Positions 46,445-55,573 are shown, counted from the stretch's first letter. The stretch: DNA of 64,000 nucleotides from Saprospiraceae bacterium (GCA_013214355.1 JABSSL010000004.1:186001-250000), one strand, 5' to 3'. Numbers and translations: made by a program. Notes: a model not told the origin generated them from the letters alone.

Positions 46445-46771
46445 ATGGGAGAATATTCTTTAGGCGAATTTCAGGAACTAGTATTATTGATTGTCGCTGC
46501 ACTCGACAAGGAGGCCTACGGTGTTGCTATTTTGAAGAATCTGGAAAATGAGACGAGTAAGAAGTTCAATATTAGCGCAGTACACGTAGCCTTAAAGCGC
46601 ATGGAAGAGAAAGGATTCGTAGAATCTCACTATGGAGGGATTACGAAAGAAAGGGGAGGGCGTCGTAAGAAATTTTACTTGATCACTGCCCTTGGCAAAA
46701 AGATCTTGGATGAGCAGTATGACTTGAGAACCCGAATTTACCAACGTATTCCCAAAATTTCCCTTGGCTAG
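46445..46771 (+). CDS. PadR-family transcriptional repressor
   Basis: A 108-residue protein with the PadR winged helix (EFQELVLLIVAALDKEAYGVAILKNLENE, ISAVHVALKRMEEKGFVES) and the Bacteroidota variant RGGRRKKFYLITALGKKIL. Its stop codon overlaps the permease GTG by one base (TAGTG), so the two genes are coupled. The twin palindromes upstream suggest autorepression of this operon. The inducing signal is unknown. Confidence 0.92.
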   Translation: MGEYSLGEFQELVLLIVAALDKEAYGVAILKNLENETSKKFNISAVHVALKRMEEKGFVESHYGGITKERGGRRKKFYLITALGKKILDEQYDLRTRIYQRIPKISLG

Positions 46772-49449
46772 TGCTACCTCAACCACCAAAATATTCACTC
46801 CGTTTCCTCCGCTGGTTTTGTCGAGAAGATTATCTCGAAGAGATAGAAGGTGATATGGTTGAATTATTTGAGGAGGAATATCTTGATGCTCCCATCCGCG
46901 CCAAGTGGAAATTCAGATGGACAGTTATTCGCTACTTCCGACCTAGGTTCATCAAGTCTTTCCATCGCAGGAAGAAAATCAACCCATCTGTTATGTTTAA
47001 GAACGATATTAAGGTAGCCTGGCGAAGTATTAGGAAGCAGCCTTTCTTCACTTTGCTAAATGTATTCGGCTTGGCTATTGGTATAGCCGGGAGTATATTG
47101 ATTGCACTTTTTTTACAGGATGAGTTTAGTTTCGATCGAATGTTCCAGGATGCTGAACGCATCTATCGAACGGATATTGATTATCGTGTGTCTGGGGAGG
47201 AATCCTACTACGCAACTGCACCGGGCCCAATGGCAGCGGCGATCAAGGACGATTATCCACACATTGAACAAATCACAAGAATGCTTGAGGTAGGACAAGC
47301 ACTGATCCGTCCGGCTGATGCCATAGTGAATATCAAAGAACAACATGTCATCGGCGCAGACTCCTCCTTCTTTGATTTGTTTGGTGTAGAGCTACTGGCA
47401 GGAGATCCCAGGCTAGCTTTGAACAAACCCTACACCATGGTCATGACTAAAACGGCGGCCGAGAAGCATTTTGGCTGGCGGCAGGCTATCGGAAAAAGCA
47501 TGGTGATCAATGACCAGGATAATTACGTGGTTACCGGAGTAGTAGAGGATTTTCCAGCTAACTCCCTCTTTCGAGATCAAGGTGTTTTTCTCTCTATCGA
47601 GAGCTTTGAAGATGCCAGGAGCATAGCCTGGAACAATTGGAGTTACCCTACCTTCATCAAGTTAAAACCGCATGCAGATCCAGAGGAGCTACGAGCTTAC
47701 TTGGGTACTATTAAGGATAAATTCCTAATTCCATGGGCCATGACATTTGTCCCGGGCCTTACCCTGGAAAGCTCAAAGGCAGACGAAGCGGCCACTGGGA
47801 ATTTCATGATCTTTGGCGCTACTGCACTGACTGATATTCACCTGCATTCAGATCGACGTGGTGAAATGAGCAGTAATAGTGACATCAGCAATGTCTATAT
47901 TCTCTCCTTTATCGGTTTCTTCTTGCTTATCCTTGCAGCTGTTAATTTTATGAATCTGTCCACAGCCCATTCGCTAAAACGGGCTAAAGAGGTCGGGATC
48001 AGAAAAACCTTAGGTTCCGATCGAAAAGGGTTAATTCGGCAGTTCCTAACGGAGGCAGGTGTGATCACGGCTTTGGCACTTATCATGGGAGTACTATTGG
48101 CGATTACTGCCTTACCGTATTTCAATGAATTGGCAGAGAAGGAGATCTCTTTTCCCTTTTCCCATTTGGTTTTTTGGGCCTTGTTACTAGGGGCAGCTCT
48201 TTTATTAGGGCTTTTGGCAGGTGCTTATCCAGCTTTCTTTATGTCTCGGTTTCTGCCGGTCAAGGTATTGAAAGGAGGAGGTGAGGCGCGGGTAGGAGGG
48301 GCTAGAGTGCGGAACTCGCTGGTCGTTTTCCAGTTTTCCATCTCTGTGTTTTTGATCGTCTGCACCTTGGTGGTATTTCAACAATTGCAGTTTATCAGGC
48401 ATACGGACCTAGGCTTTGAAAAGGACCAAGTATTGGTTGTGGATGATGCTCAGATGGCGGGCTCACAATTACCCTCTTTTAAAGAGCAAGTAGAGCAATT
48501 GGGGCAGGTGCATAGTGTCAGTTTAAGTAGCTATTTACCTACACCATCGAATCGAAGTGTCAGTACCTTTTTCCCTGAGGGAGCTATTACTCAAAGTGAT
48601 AGGGCTTTGAATTATGGTATTTGGCGGGTAGACCACGACTACATATCTACCTTAGATCTTCAGATCATTGAAGGTCGAGCTTTTGACCAGCAATTTCCAA
48701 CGGATTCGAGTGCGATCATCTTAAATGAATCTGCTTTGGTGATGTTAGGGATGAATGCCAAAGAAGCCATTGGTACACGCGTAACTAGTGATTTCCATCG
48801 AGATGATAAGGAGAATATGGAATACTATACCATTATTGGAGTGGTTAAGAACTTTCATTACGAAACCTTGCGTAGCGATATTAACGCACTCAGTCTAGTG
48901 CTGGGAGGCCAACCCAACCGCTTAGTTGCCAAACTACAAGCAGGCAATTTTAAAACGACTATTAATGAGATTCGTGATCTATGGAATGAGGTAGCACCAA
49001 GTCAGCCCTTCCAACACTACTTTATGGATGATTCCTTCAATGATACCTATCAAGCAGAACTTCGATTGGGTAACATATTTCTCACCTTTACCATCCTGTC
49101 ACTCTTCATTGCCTGCCTAGGTTTGTTTGGTTTGGCGGCTTTTAATGCGCAGAATCGAGTTAAGGAAGTAGGTATCAGGAAAGTCTTGGGAGCGAGTGTG
49201 GAACAGCTAACCTATAAATTATCTATTGACTTTCTCAAGTTAGTCGTTTTGTCAATCTTCATCGCACTACCCCTTGGCTGGTGGGCCATGCACCAATGGT
49301 TACAAGACTTTGCCTTCCGTACTGAGATATCTTGGTGGATCTTATTGGCTGCGGCAGCATCTGCCATTTTGATCTCTTTACTTACCGTGAGCTTTCAGGG
49401 ACTTAAGGCAGCTATCGTTAATCCGATTGAGAGTTTGCGTTCGGAATAA
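46771..49449 (+). CDS. FtsX/MacB-type ABC transporter permease with prefix domain
   Basis: An 892-residue protein starting at GTG 46771, overlapping padR by one base. The first 70 residues (PPKYSLRFLRWFCREDYLEEIEGDMVELFEE) are the permease-prefix domain found in PadR-linked permeases. Two FtsX/MacB_PCD units follow. Each has an N-terminal helix, a large periplasmic domain and transmembrane helices, with the signatures RAKEVGIRKTLGS and RVKEVGIRKVLGAS. No ATPase is encoded nearby, so the ATP-binding subunit must act in trans. It may export a peptide or lipid or serve mechanotransmission; the substrate is unknown. Confidence 0.93.
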   Translation: MLPQPPKYSLRFLRWFCREDYLEEIEGDMVELFEEEYLDAPIRAKWKFRWTVIRYFRPRFIKSFHRRKKINPSVMFKNDIKVAWRSIRKQPFFTLLNVFGLAIGIAGSILIALFLQDEFSFDRMFQDAERIYRTDIDYRVSGEESYYATAPGPMAAAIKDDYPHIEQITRMLEVGQALIRPADAIVNIKEQHVIGADSSFFDLFGVELLAGDPRLALNKPYTMVMTKTAAEKHFGWRQAIGKSMVINDQDNYVVTGVVEDFPANSLFRDQGVFLSIESFEDARSIAWNNWSYPTFIKLKPHADPEELRAYLGTIKDKFLIPWAMTFVPGLTLESSKADEAATGNFMIFGATALTDIHLHSDRRGEMSSNSDISNVYILSFIGFFLLILAAVNFMNLSTAHSLKRAKEVGIRKTLGSDRKGLIRQFLTEAGVITALALIMGVLLAITALPYFNELAEKEISFPFSHLVFWALLLGAALLLGLLAGAYPAFFMSRFLPVKVLKGGGEARVGGARVRNSLVVFQFSISVFLIVCTLVVFQQLQFIRHTDLGFEKDQVLVVDDAQMAGSQLPSFKEQVEQLGQVHSVSLSSYLPTPSNRSVSTFFPEGAITQSDRALNYGIWRVDHDYISTLDLQIIEGRAFDQQFPTDSSAIILNESALVMLGMNAKEAIGTRVTSDFHRDDKENMEYYTIIGVVKNFHYETLRSDINALSLVLGGQPNRLVAKLQAGNFKTTINEIRDLWNEVAPSQPFQHYFMDDSFNDTYQAELRLGNIFLTFTILSLFIACLGLFGLAAFNAQNRVKEVGIRKVLGASVEQLTYKLSIDFLKLVVLSIFIALPLGWWAMHQWLQDFAFRTEISWWILLAAAASAILISLLTVSFQGLKAAIVNPIESLRSE

Positions 49450-49467
49450 CCCGAGACAGCAACGCAC

Positions 49468-49518
49468 AAACATCCGAAGTTCTCCTTCAGGCATATCTGG
49501 GGGAAACTTCGGATGTTT
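49468..49518. repeat. Hairpin repeat family 2, copy 2
   Basis: AAACATCCGAAGTT (49468-49481) and AACTTCGGATGTTT (49505-49518) are perfect 14-bp complements. It follows the permease stop by 19 nt and ends with a short T-run, so this copy can double as a terminator. Confidence 0.8.
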
Positions 49519-49610
49519 TGTCCTAACAAGCGCAAGAATCGGATTGAGTACCTGCGTGATTCTCTGGATTTTTGTTGAACAAAAAATGATCACAACAAAA
49601 CTCAAGCAGA

Positions 49611-50078
49611 ATGAAAGTGAATTTTCAAGTGGAAGGAATTCCAGCCTATGAAGCCGAAGCCTTACTCCAGAATGCTGAATCGATGCCGGGAACTAAACGA
49701 GTTACCGTAGATGCCCATCCTGGTTACCCTTGCCGCTTCAGCTTGGCAGATGCTGAGATAGGCGAGGAGGTACTGCTGTTTACCTACGAGCATCATGCCG
49801 TTACTTCACCTTATAGGTCTTCTGGTCCTATCTATATCCGCACCGCCACCGCTCCCGCAGTATTGGCCCCCAATGAGATCCCAAAAATGCTACGCCATCG
49901 CCTCTTATCCCTTCGCGTTTATGATGGAGAAGCTATGATGATTGCGGCTCATACTACACAAGGGACAGCATTGGAAGCCCTCGTTCAAAGGATCTTCGAA
50001 GACCCAGCAGCCCGGTATATACAGGTGCACAATGCGGGTCCAGGTTGCTACAATTGTCAAATTAATCGAGTTAATTGA
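49611..50078 (+). CDS. DUF1203 protein
   Basis: A 155-residue soluble protein with the full set of DUF1203 features: YPCRFSLADAEIGEEVLLFTYEHH, SPYRSSGPIYIR, LLSLRVYDGEAMMIAAH and the closing VHNAGPGCYNCQINRV with two cysteines. Function is unknown. It has a single-gene layout, with a strong terminator at 50214. Confidence 0.9.
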   Translation: MKVNFQVEGIPAYEAEALLQNAESMPGTKRVTVDAHPGYPCRFSLADAEIGEEVLLFTYEHHAVTSPYRSSGPIYIRTATAPAVLAPNEIPKMLRHRLLSLRVYDGEAMMIAAHTTQGTALEALVQRIFEDPAARYIQVHNAGPGCYNCQINRVN

Positions 50079-50213
50079 TTCCTCCGGGAACTAATTTTGA
50101 AGTCCGATAGTTACATACACATCATGCATACAACCAAAACATATCAGACCTATTGGCATTTGCTGCTTCAACCAGCAAGGGAATAGGTATGTACTGATAT
50201 ATCTTATATACGG

Positions 50214-50257
50214 CAGATGCCCCTTGCGATTTACTATGGCAAGGGGCATCTGTTTTT
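50214..50257 (+). terminator. Strong rho-independent terminator
   Basis: CAGATGCCCCTTGC (50214-50227) and GCAAGGGGCATCTG (50239-50252) form a perfect 14-bp stem with an 11-nt loop, followed by TTTTT. It closes the DUF1203 transcript. Smaller hairpins AGCAAG-ct-CTTGCT and GCGGG-ctcct-CCCGC lie between it and the tRNA-like gene. Confidence 0.85.
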
Positions 50258-50402
50258 GGGGGTGATCCAGGGAGAGGACGGGCCTGTAAAGCCTCAGCCA
50301 GGAGTTTCGAGTACTTCCGCCCCCACTACTTGTTTGCAGCAAGCTCTTGCTTGCCAGCAAAACGATTCGCGGGCTCCTCCCGCAATACCAAATAATAAAA
50401 AC

Positions 50403-50473
50403 GCGTCTTTGGTGTAATGGTAGCATCCCGGCTTCCAACCCCGGTGGTCTGAGTTCGATCCTTAGAGGACGTG
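50403..50473 (+). tRNA. tRNA-like gene, anticodon CCA by strict folding (Trp?), degenerate
   Basis: A cloverleaf folds over 71 nt. The acceptor is GCGTCTT/AGGACGT (two G-U pairs). The D arm is GTGT-AATGGTA-GCAT. The anticodon arm is CCGGC-TTCCAAC-CCCGG with a C-C mismatch at the loop-closing pair. The T arm is CTGAG-TTCGATC-CTTAG. The strict reading gives anticodon CCA at 50435-50437 and discriminator G73, both Trp-like. A one-base shift would read TCC (Gly) but breaks the stem. No CCA tail is encoded. It could be a functional minor tRNA or a tRNA-derived relic; the unusual first base pair and mismatch favour caution. Confidence 0.6.
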
Positions 50474-50478
50474 CAAAG

Positions 50479-50524
50479 GGAAAGGCAGTAATAGAGGGTT
50501 AAATTTTGATCTATGTGCCTTTCC
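50479..50524 (+). terminator. Terminator after tRNA-like gene
   Basis: GGAAAGGCA (50479-50487) pairs with TGCCTTTCC (50516-50524), a perfect 9-bp stem starting 5 nt after the tRNA end. Confidence 0.6.
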
Positions 50525-50546
50525 TTAAACAGTTACTTAACCTACA

Positions 50547-50700
50547 ATGGACAGAATATTCAGCGCAGAAGAGGTGCTACAACAGTATCAAAATGGAACG
50601 CGCCATTTTTAGGAGCTGGATCTAATTTAAAGAAGGGGCAAGTACTGGATATCGCAAAGCATCCAGAGCAGTGAATTTGGCTGACATTTATGGCTTTTGC
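50547..50700 (+). pseudogene. Remnant of a pentapeptide-repeat-type gene
   Basis: An ATG opens MDRIFSAEEVLQQYQNGTRHF and stops after 21 codons. Reading on in other frames gives FLGAGSNLKKGQVLD and then AVNLADIYGF. A start of this form followed by A-x-L-type five-residue units is typical of Bacteroidota pentapeptide-repeat proteins. I read this as a gene broken by at least two frame changes and mostly deleted. The evidence is short, so it could be coincidence. Confidence 0.4.
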
Positions 50701-50730
50701 AGGTAGAATCAAAAAGCTGTGCTAAATTTG
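50697..50730 (+). promoter_or_regulatory. Promoter TTG-N23-TAAATTTG
   Basis: TTG at 50697-50699 and TAAATTTG at 50723-50730 with a 23-nt spacer. It lies 43 nt before the preferred ATG at 50773 of the DJ-1-like gene, which also excludes a GTG start at 50719. Confidence 0.6.
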
Positions 50731-50772
50731 TTGGGCCTTACGGCCTTATTGCTTCATCTCATTGTAACAAAA

Positions 50773-51546
50773 ATGAAAAAGTACAGCCTACTTTTATTTA
50801 TCCTTCCTTTTCTTCAATGTACCACCACTGCTCCAGAAGCCGGACAACTTCATGAGGAGCATGAAACGGCTATCAAGGTGTCTTACCGCACCCCTGAAAT
50901 CGACTCCACCCGTCTTAACGTCGCCTTTCTGATCATGGATGGCGTATACAATACGGAATTAACGGCTCCCTACGATATTTTCCAGCATACCATTTTTCGA
51001 GATAGTATTCAGTCTATGAATACCTTCCTGGTAGCCAATACTTTGAATCCAATCACCAGTTTCGAAGGAATTCGTATGCTTCCAGATTATGATTATACCA
51101 AAGATGACTTACCGCGTATTGATGTCTTGGTAGTTCCGAGTGCTGAGCATCATTTGGATACTGATTTAGAAGACGAAGCGATGATTGCTTTTGTGCAAAG
51201 GGCAGATAAGGAGGCTCAATACATTACTTCTCATTGCGATGGAGCTTTTGTACTCGCAAAAGCAGGCTTGCTAAATGAGGTGGTCTCAACGACTTTCCCC
51301 AGTGATATAGATCGCATGCGTGATATGTTTCCCGATTTGGATATCCGAAAAGACGTACTTTTTGTCCATGACGGCAAATACATAACCTCTGCTGGCGGAG
51401 CCAAGTCCTTCGAAGCTGCCTTATATCTCGCTGAGTTGCTCTACGGGGCGCCTATAGCCCGCCGCCTAGCTAAAGGCTTAGTGATCGATTGGGACCTGAC
51501 GGAGGTTCCTCATTTGGTAATTGAGGAGAAGGTATCTATGGACTAG
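50773..51546 (+). CDS. DJ-1/PfpI-family lipoprotein
   Basis: A 257-residue protein from the ATG at 50773. The signal ends in lipobox LPFLQC (Cys16). The glutamine-amidotransferase-like fold is recognisable from NVAFLIMDGVYNTELTAPYDIF, DVLVVPSAEHH and the nucleophile elbow SHCDGAFVLAKAGLL with Cys155. Later TSAGGAKSFEAALYLAELLYG resembles AraC-associated DJ-1 domains, but there is no DNA-binding part. As a lipoprotein it acts in the envelope. The activity (chaperone, hydratase or none) is unknown. Confidence 0.87.
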   Translation: MKKYSLLLFILPFLQCTTTAPEAGQLHEEHETAIKVSYRTPEIDSTRLNVAFLIMDGVYNTELTAPYDIFQHTIFRDSIQSMNTFLVANTLNPITSFEGIRMLPDYDYTKDDLPRIDVLVVPSAEHHLDTDLEDEAMIAFVQRADKEAQYITSHCDGAFVLAKAGLLNEVVSTTFPSDIDRMRDMFPDLDIRKDVLFVHDGKYITSAGGAKSFEAALYLAELLYGAPIARRLAKGLVIDWDLTEVPHLVIEEKVSMD

Positions 51547-51577
51547 TCAAGGTACCTGCGCCTAATCGAAGTGAATT

Positions 51578-51898
51578 ATGAAAAGCCGCGGCTGGTTTTG
51601 TGTTTTACTTATGCTTCCTTTCTGGTGTTGTAGTTCAGGCTCATCCCTGAGGAATTATGGTCAAGCGTTTCAAAAACACAGGGACTACCATAGCCTGAAG
51701 CGGGTAGTGGACTTAATGGAGCTAGGCATTGATACTACTCAAGTAAAAATCATTCTGGGAGAACCCATTGACATGGGGTTTGATTATCGTTATTTGATCG
51801 ATTCGGTGGGGCCAAATGGCTGTGTCATTGGAGTAGTTTTCCATATTAGTGCAGCAGGTAAAATCGATCAAAAATGGATCGACGAGATTTGTGAGTGA
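51578..51898 (+). CDS. Small SmpA/BamE-like lipoprotein
   Basis: A 106-residue protein with signal and lipobox-like MLPFWCCSSG. The segment LMELGIDTTQVKIILGEPIDMGFDYRYLID resembles the MT-x-x-V-x-x-LG-x-P motif of SmpA/OmlA (BamE-like) domains, and ends with a beta strand VIGVVFHISAAGKI. It lies 31 nt after the DJ-1 gene, likely the same transcript. True BamE function is not implied. Confidence 0.7.
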   Translation: MKSRGWFCVLLMLPFWCCSSGSSLRNYGQAFQKHRDYHSLKRVVDLMELGIDTTQVKIILGEPIDMGFDYRYLIDSVGPNGCVIGVVFHISAAGKIDQKWIDEICE

Positions 51899-51940
51899 TA
51901 ACGTCTCCCCATCTATTCCTTCGTAGCCGAATCATCAATC

Positions 51941-53308
51941 TCAGTCCTTAGCTTTCCTGAAGCTATCCAGGATAAAGCCATAGGTAAGTAAGATGCTGAG
52001 GTTATTCTTCTTTAAACCATCTAGATTCGGAGTCAAAACATCGATATTAGAAAACTGTTGGAAGTTCCCTTCCTCGGGAATATTGCGTATCGTGCCGTAA
52101 TCAACTCCTAATAAGATGGTACTTCTATTGAAGTTAAATTTGGAGCCTATGACGTAGTGTATATGATTTCCATCAAAAATGGTATTTCTTACAGTACCCT
52201 GAGGAGTTGAGCTATTTTCATAGGCAAAATTATTGGTACGAACTGCGGCTGAAAGGTGAAGATTGGCGTTTACGCTGTGCGAGTAACCCACAGCGTAATT
52301 AAATACGGCTTTACTCCCATTTCTCCAATCGGTAGTGGAGCCCAGGGTTTCGATAGTAGCCATTGTATATTCCCGGATTTTGGTATGGTAGCTCGTATTG
52401 AGCCAGATTTTCTGATTGGGGTTGAGGGTTAGGCTGTAGCCCAGGTTGAATTCCCAGGGGGTCGCTATGGTTGGATCTATTTCATTGTCAATAACTTGGT
52501 CAACCACTATTTCACCATTTTCTGAATTTGCTCTTACATTGAAGAAGTCCCCCCCCTTAATCAGTCGCAGGTAGGTAGGGGTGGTGACGGTAAAACCTAT
52601 ATCATGTACTTTTGTATCTAGTAGGAAACCAATTTTGGTAACCGCGCCTATGTTACCGTAGGAACCATCAAAGTTAAAGTCGAAAAATTGGGTTAATTGG
52701 TTAGTTTGATTGACATCCAACTCTTCTGAGAATACTCTATTTCGGTACGAAAAATCAAAGTTGCGGACAAATTGGCTCACCCCAAAATAGAGTTTAGGCC
52801 CTAATTTAAAGTTAGTCCCAAGGCCAAACCAGTCATCCTCTCCCCGATACTCATAGTCGAAATACTGGGTGCTTTTCCGATCGGCCGTTAATGACTCCTG
52901 CTCAGCTGTAAATACATCTGAGAAGTCACTTTTACTGATCTTCAAGAAGGCTATATCAAGGTTCTTAATCTTGAATTTAAATGAAATCAAATCGGGTTTT
53001 TGGCTAAAATCTCTATCTAATGGACTGTTCTGATTGTTTCCCCAGAATTCCCGGAACCCAAAAGTTCGAACGCGGGGTTGTATGACGGAGACGCTAAACT
53101 GGGTAGGTACTTCATGAATGGAAGCTGGATTATAGAAAGTCATACTCACATCATCTGTACCTGCTACTACAGCGCCTCCTAACATTGCACCATCTATACC
53201 GAACTGTTCGGTACTGTATAGGAAGTTTTGAGACCAAAGGCTGGCACAGACTAGTGATAGGATGATGGTGAGTTGATTGCGAGAGAGTTGTAGAGATTCA
53301 AGCTTCAT
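51941..53308 (-). CDS. FadL/OmpP1-like outer-membrane barrel
   Basis: A 455-residue protein from the ATG at 53308 (another ATG at 53338 would add ten residues before the signal). The signal peptide LTIILSLVCASLWSQ is followed by FLYSTEQFGIDGAMLGGAVVAGTDDVSMTFYNPASI, the hatch-like N-terminus typical of FadL-family proteins. The remainder is alternating amphipathic strands with a final LLTYGF-type region. Such barrels pass hydrophobic compounds across the outer membrane. The substrate is not known. Confidence 0.82.
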   Translation of the reverse strand: MKLESLQLSRNQLTIILSLVCASLWSQNFLYSTEQFGIDGAMLGGAVVAGTDDVSMTFYNPASIHEVPTQFSVSVIQPRVRTFGFREFWGNNQNSPLDRDFSQKPDLISFKFKIKNLDIAFLKISKSDFSDVFTAEQESLTADRKSTQYFDYEYRGEDDWFGLGTNFKLGPKLYFGVSQFVRNFDFSYRNRVFSEELDVNQTNQLTQFFDFNFDGSYGNIGAVTKIGFLLDTKVHDIGFTVTTPTYLRLIKGGDFFNVRANSENGEIVVDQVIDNEIDPTIATPWEFNLGYSLTLNPNQKIWLNTSYHTKIREYTMATIETLGSTTDWRNGSKAVFNYAVGYSHSVNANLHLSAAVRTNNFAYENSSTPQGTVRNTIFDGNHIHYVIGSKFNFNRSTILLGVDYGTIRNIPEEGNFQQFSNIDVLTPNLDGLKKNNLSILLTYGFILDSFRKAKD

Positions 53309-53524
53309 AGCTTTATAGTATTGGTGATCGCCAAACATGAACTAACTTCCCTTTTGAGGAACTGACCGAGTTTATTCCCTAAAACAGTAGTAAATTTCCT
53401 AAGGTTGAGTCAACGCAGCTTACACCTGAAATTTTTCAGCAAGAAGCAGAAATCGAAGCAATATTGCGGCCAAGCGAACGGACCTGCTTTCCTATTTCAT
53501 ACTATGTGTAGCAGAGTTGTACTA

Positions 53525-54319
53525 TCAAGTTGCCTTTAACTTAGTCATCATTTTGAACAGTAGGGTAGGGAAGAAGCGCTTGACATATACCGCCAGCTTT
53601 TCTTTGCCTTTGGCAATCAGCACCTCTGGCGTCCCATTCCTAATACCGCTAATGATTTTGGCAGCACATTCATCTACGGGAATACCATTCTCAATTAAGG
53701 GATCTGTGACATTGTGTTTTTTGCCATCCCCTTCTAATGCATTGATGGAAATATTCGTCTTGACTGAGCCAGGTGTGACTACCATTACCTTAATGTTATC
53801 TGCATGTACTTCAGAGCGCAGTGCGTCCATGAAGCCAATCACGGCATGTTTGGCGGCGCAATAGGCAGTTCGCATTGGTGTGCCAAATTTACCGGCAATG
53901 CTGCTGATGGTAATAATTAGCCCTGCCTTTCTTTTCGTCATATGTGGCAAAACGGATTTTGTCAGGCTGATGGCGGCGAAATAGTCCAGTTCCATAATTT
54001 TACGATCTACCTCCATCAAGGTATCCTTGGCCAATGACCGTTGAGAAATCCCAGCATTATTGACTAGGATATCGATTGCTTCTACTTTAGCGAGGACCTC
54101 CTCTACCGCATTGGGAATCGTATCGACTTTCAAGAGATCCATAGGATAAACGATATGTCCATTTCCTGCTAAGCTATCCTTTACGGCATTTAGTTTTTCA
54201 GTATTTCGGGCAGTCAATATGATTTTTGCACCTCCCTTTGCCATTTGCAGGGCTAGCTCTTTTCCGATCCCCGCTGATGCGCCCGTTATCCATACGGTCT
54301 GATTGTTGAAGTCTGTCAT
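53525..54319 (-). CDS. Short-chain dehydrogenase/reductase
   Basis: A 264-residue SDR. TGASAGIG at residues 12-19 binds the cofactor, NNAG lies at 87-90, and catalytic Ser140, Tyr153 and Lys157 lie in ISSIAG and YCAAK. ARNTEKL after strand 2 suggests NADP(H). The C-terminal segment with KRFFPTLLFKMMTK resembles DHRS7-like members and may contact membranes. It is probably monocistronic. Confidence 0.9.
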   Translation of the reverse strand: MTDFNNQTVWITGASAGIGKELALQMAKGGAKIILTARNTEKLNAVKDSLAGNGHIVYPMDLLKVDTIPNAVEEVLAKVEAIDILVNNAGISQRSLAKDTLMEVDRKIMELDYFAAISLTKSVLPHMTKRKAGLIITISSIAGKFGTPMRTAYCAAKHAVIGFMDALRSEVHADNIKVMVVTPGSVKTNISINALEGDGKKHNVTDPLIENGIPVDECAAKIISGIRNGTPEVLIAKGKEKLAVYVKRFFPTLLFKMMTKLKAT

Positions 54320-54373
54320 GTTTGTAGAATTCTAATGCTTGATGATAAAAGCGAGCTTGTACTACTAGAGATC

Positions 54374-54397
54374 AGAGGTCAGAAGTAAGAGGTCAGA
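54374..54397. repeat. Short 14-nt tandem repeat
   Basis: AGAGGTCAGA occurs at 54374-54383 and 54388-54397 in the 189-bp gap 54320-54508. A nearby TTCTAGacatCTAGTA palindromic stretch and a CCATGG word resemble the composition of the HTCS-susC gap. No gene is seen here. Confidence 0.5.
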
Positions 54398-54508
54398 CTC
54401 TTCTCTGCGAAAAACGCTGCAACTAGACCTTATGTTGAACCATGGCATCTGTCTTCTAGACATCTAGTATTATAGGGTAAGGTAATAATCTGAGGCCTAA
54501 GGCTGGCA

Positions 54509-55402
54509 TTAAGGCCAAACAAAATCTGCTAGCACGGGATAATGATCGGATAAATAGCTGGTTTCCGGGCCATTTAGGATCCTAGAGTATACACATGACT
54601 TAGCCAGGAGTGGGCTGGCCAGGATGTAATCGATACGTTGTCGGTTGCGTTGGATCTCTGATTCGGTCTGCCATAGGTTCGCTAGGGCCGGGGCGGGATA
54701 GCTGAAGCGTTCAGCGGGCTGTAGAAAGGGCATACTCAGATCTAGGAGTCCAGCGGCGAAGAAGGTTGACATCGCGGTATAGTCCCAGTAGTCATGCCGG
54801 AGATTCTGGTACTTTTCGTTTTTAGCATCTCCGGTTTTATAGCGTGCCAATAACGATTTCTTGGCATGATTAATATCCTCGTCCATGGGAGAGAACGCGT
54901 TGAAGTCGCCCAAAACGAGGTATTTATTATTGCCTATAGCTTCCATCTGTTGCGTAACGATTTGAGCCTCTCTTTTTCTTGTTTTCCAGTCGGCTGGACT
55001 GAGATGTACTACGAATACATCTATCCCAGCTACACGTGCGTGTAACATTCCATGCCACATACCTTCCCGCTGTTTGTTAACCAATTCTATGGGCCACTTA
55101 GCAGTTAGGCCTACAGGGTATCCATCTTCTTTCAAGATAATGGCATGATCGTGCCCCCAGGCCTTAGCATCTTTCGCTAGTTTTTCTTGGGTGTAGCCAC
55201 ATAACTCCTGCAAGGCAAAAATATCTGGCTTTTGGAAGTTAGCCCAGTCTAGAAACTGTTGATGTCTTGCCGTGTCTTTTCCCCAATCAAAACCATTCCA
55301 GATATTGTAGGTGATGACGCGTAGGGTGGGGGTGTCCTTTTGAGTATGTGCTTGTGATAGATGGCAAATGAAGAGTAAAGTGATAATGATAGATTTATAC
55401 AT
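54509..55402 (-). CDS. Secreted endonuclease/exonuclease/phosphatase (EEP) family hydrolase
   Basis: A 297-residue protein with signal peptide (IIITLLFICHLSQAHTQ). The EEP catalytic motifs appear in order: TYNIWNG (Asn), ALQELCG (Glu), FVVHLSP (His), LGDFNAFSP (Asp and Asn), RIDYIL (Asp) and LSDHYPV (Asp-His pair). Secreted members include sphingomyelinase-like, nuclease and phosphatase enzymes. The substrate here is not resolved. Confidence 0.9.
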   Translation of the reverse strand: MYKSIIITLLFICHLSQAHTQKDTPTLRVITYNIWNGFDWGKDTARHQQFLDWANFQKPDIFALQELCGYTQEKLAKDAKAWGHDHAIILKEDGYPVGLTAKWPIELVNKQREGMWHGMLHARVAGIDVFVVHLSPADWKTRKREAQIVTQQMEAIGNNKYLVLGDFNAFSPMDEDINHAKKSLLARYKTGDAKNEKYQNLRHDYWDYTAMSTFFAAGLLDLSMPFLQPAERFSYPAPALANLWQTESEIQRNRQRIDYILASPLLAKSCVYSRILNGPETSYLSDHYPVLADFVWP

Positions 55403-55448
55403 AAGATGTAGATGGATTAAAGAGGTTGCTTAAAGGTGGCTGGGCAAA

Positions 55449-55490
55449 GATATCTGAAGTTAAGTTATGGCTAGGAAAACTTCGGATGTC
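55449..55490. repeat. Hairpin repeat family 2, copy 3
   Basis: GATATCTGAAGTT (55449-55461) pairs with AACTTCGGATGTC (55478-55490) over 13 positions, two as G-U. It lies between the TolB-like gene stop and the EEP gene start. Confidence 0.75.
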
Positions 55491-55573
55491 TACGTGGAGG
55501 AATTTAGGCTTTCTTAATACAAAGGAGAACTCTGCTTTAGTATGGAGTAGATGCCATCAAATAACCAAATTGA

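Noticed and set aside
50403-50473. Reading the tRNA-like gene as tRNA-Gly(TCC)
   Set aside because: Placing TCC as anticodon requires shifting the anticodon arm by one base, which breaks most of its stem. The strict fold gives CCA.
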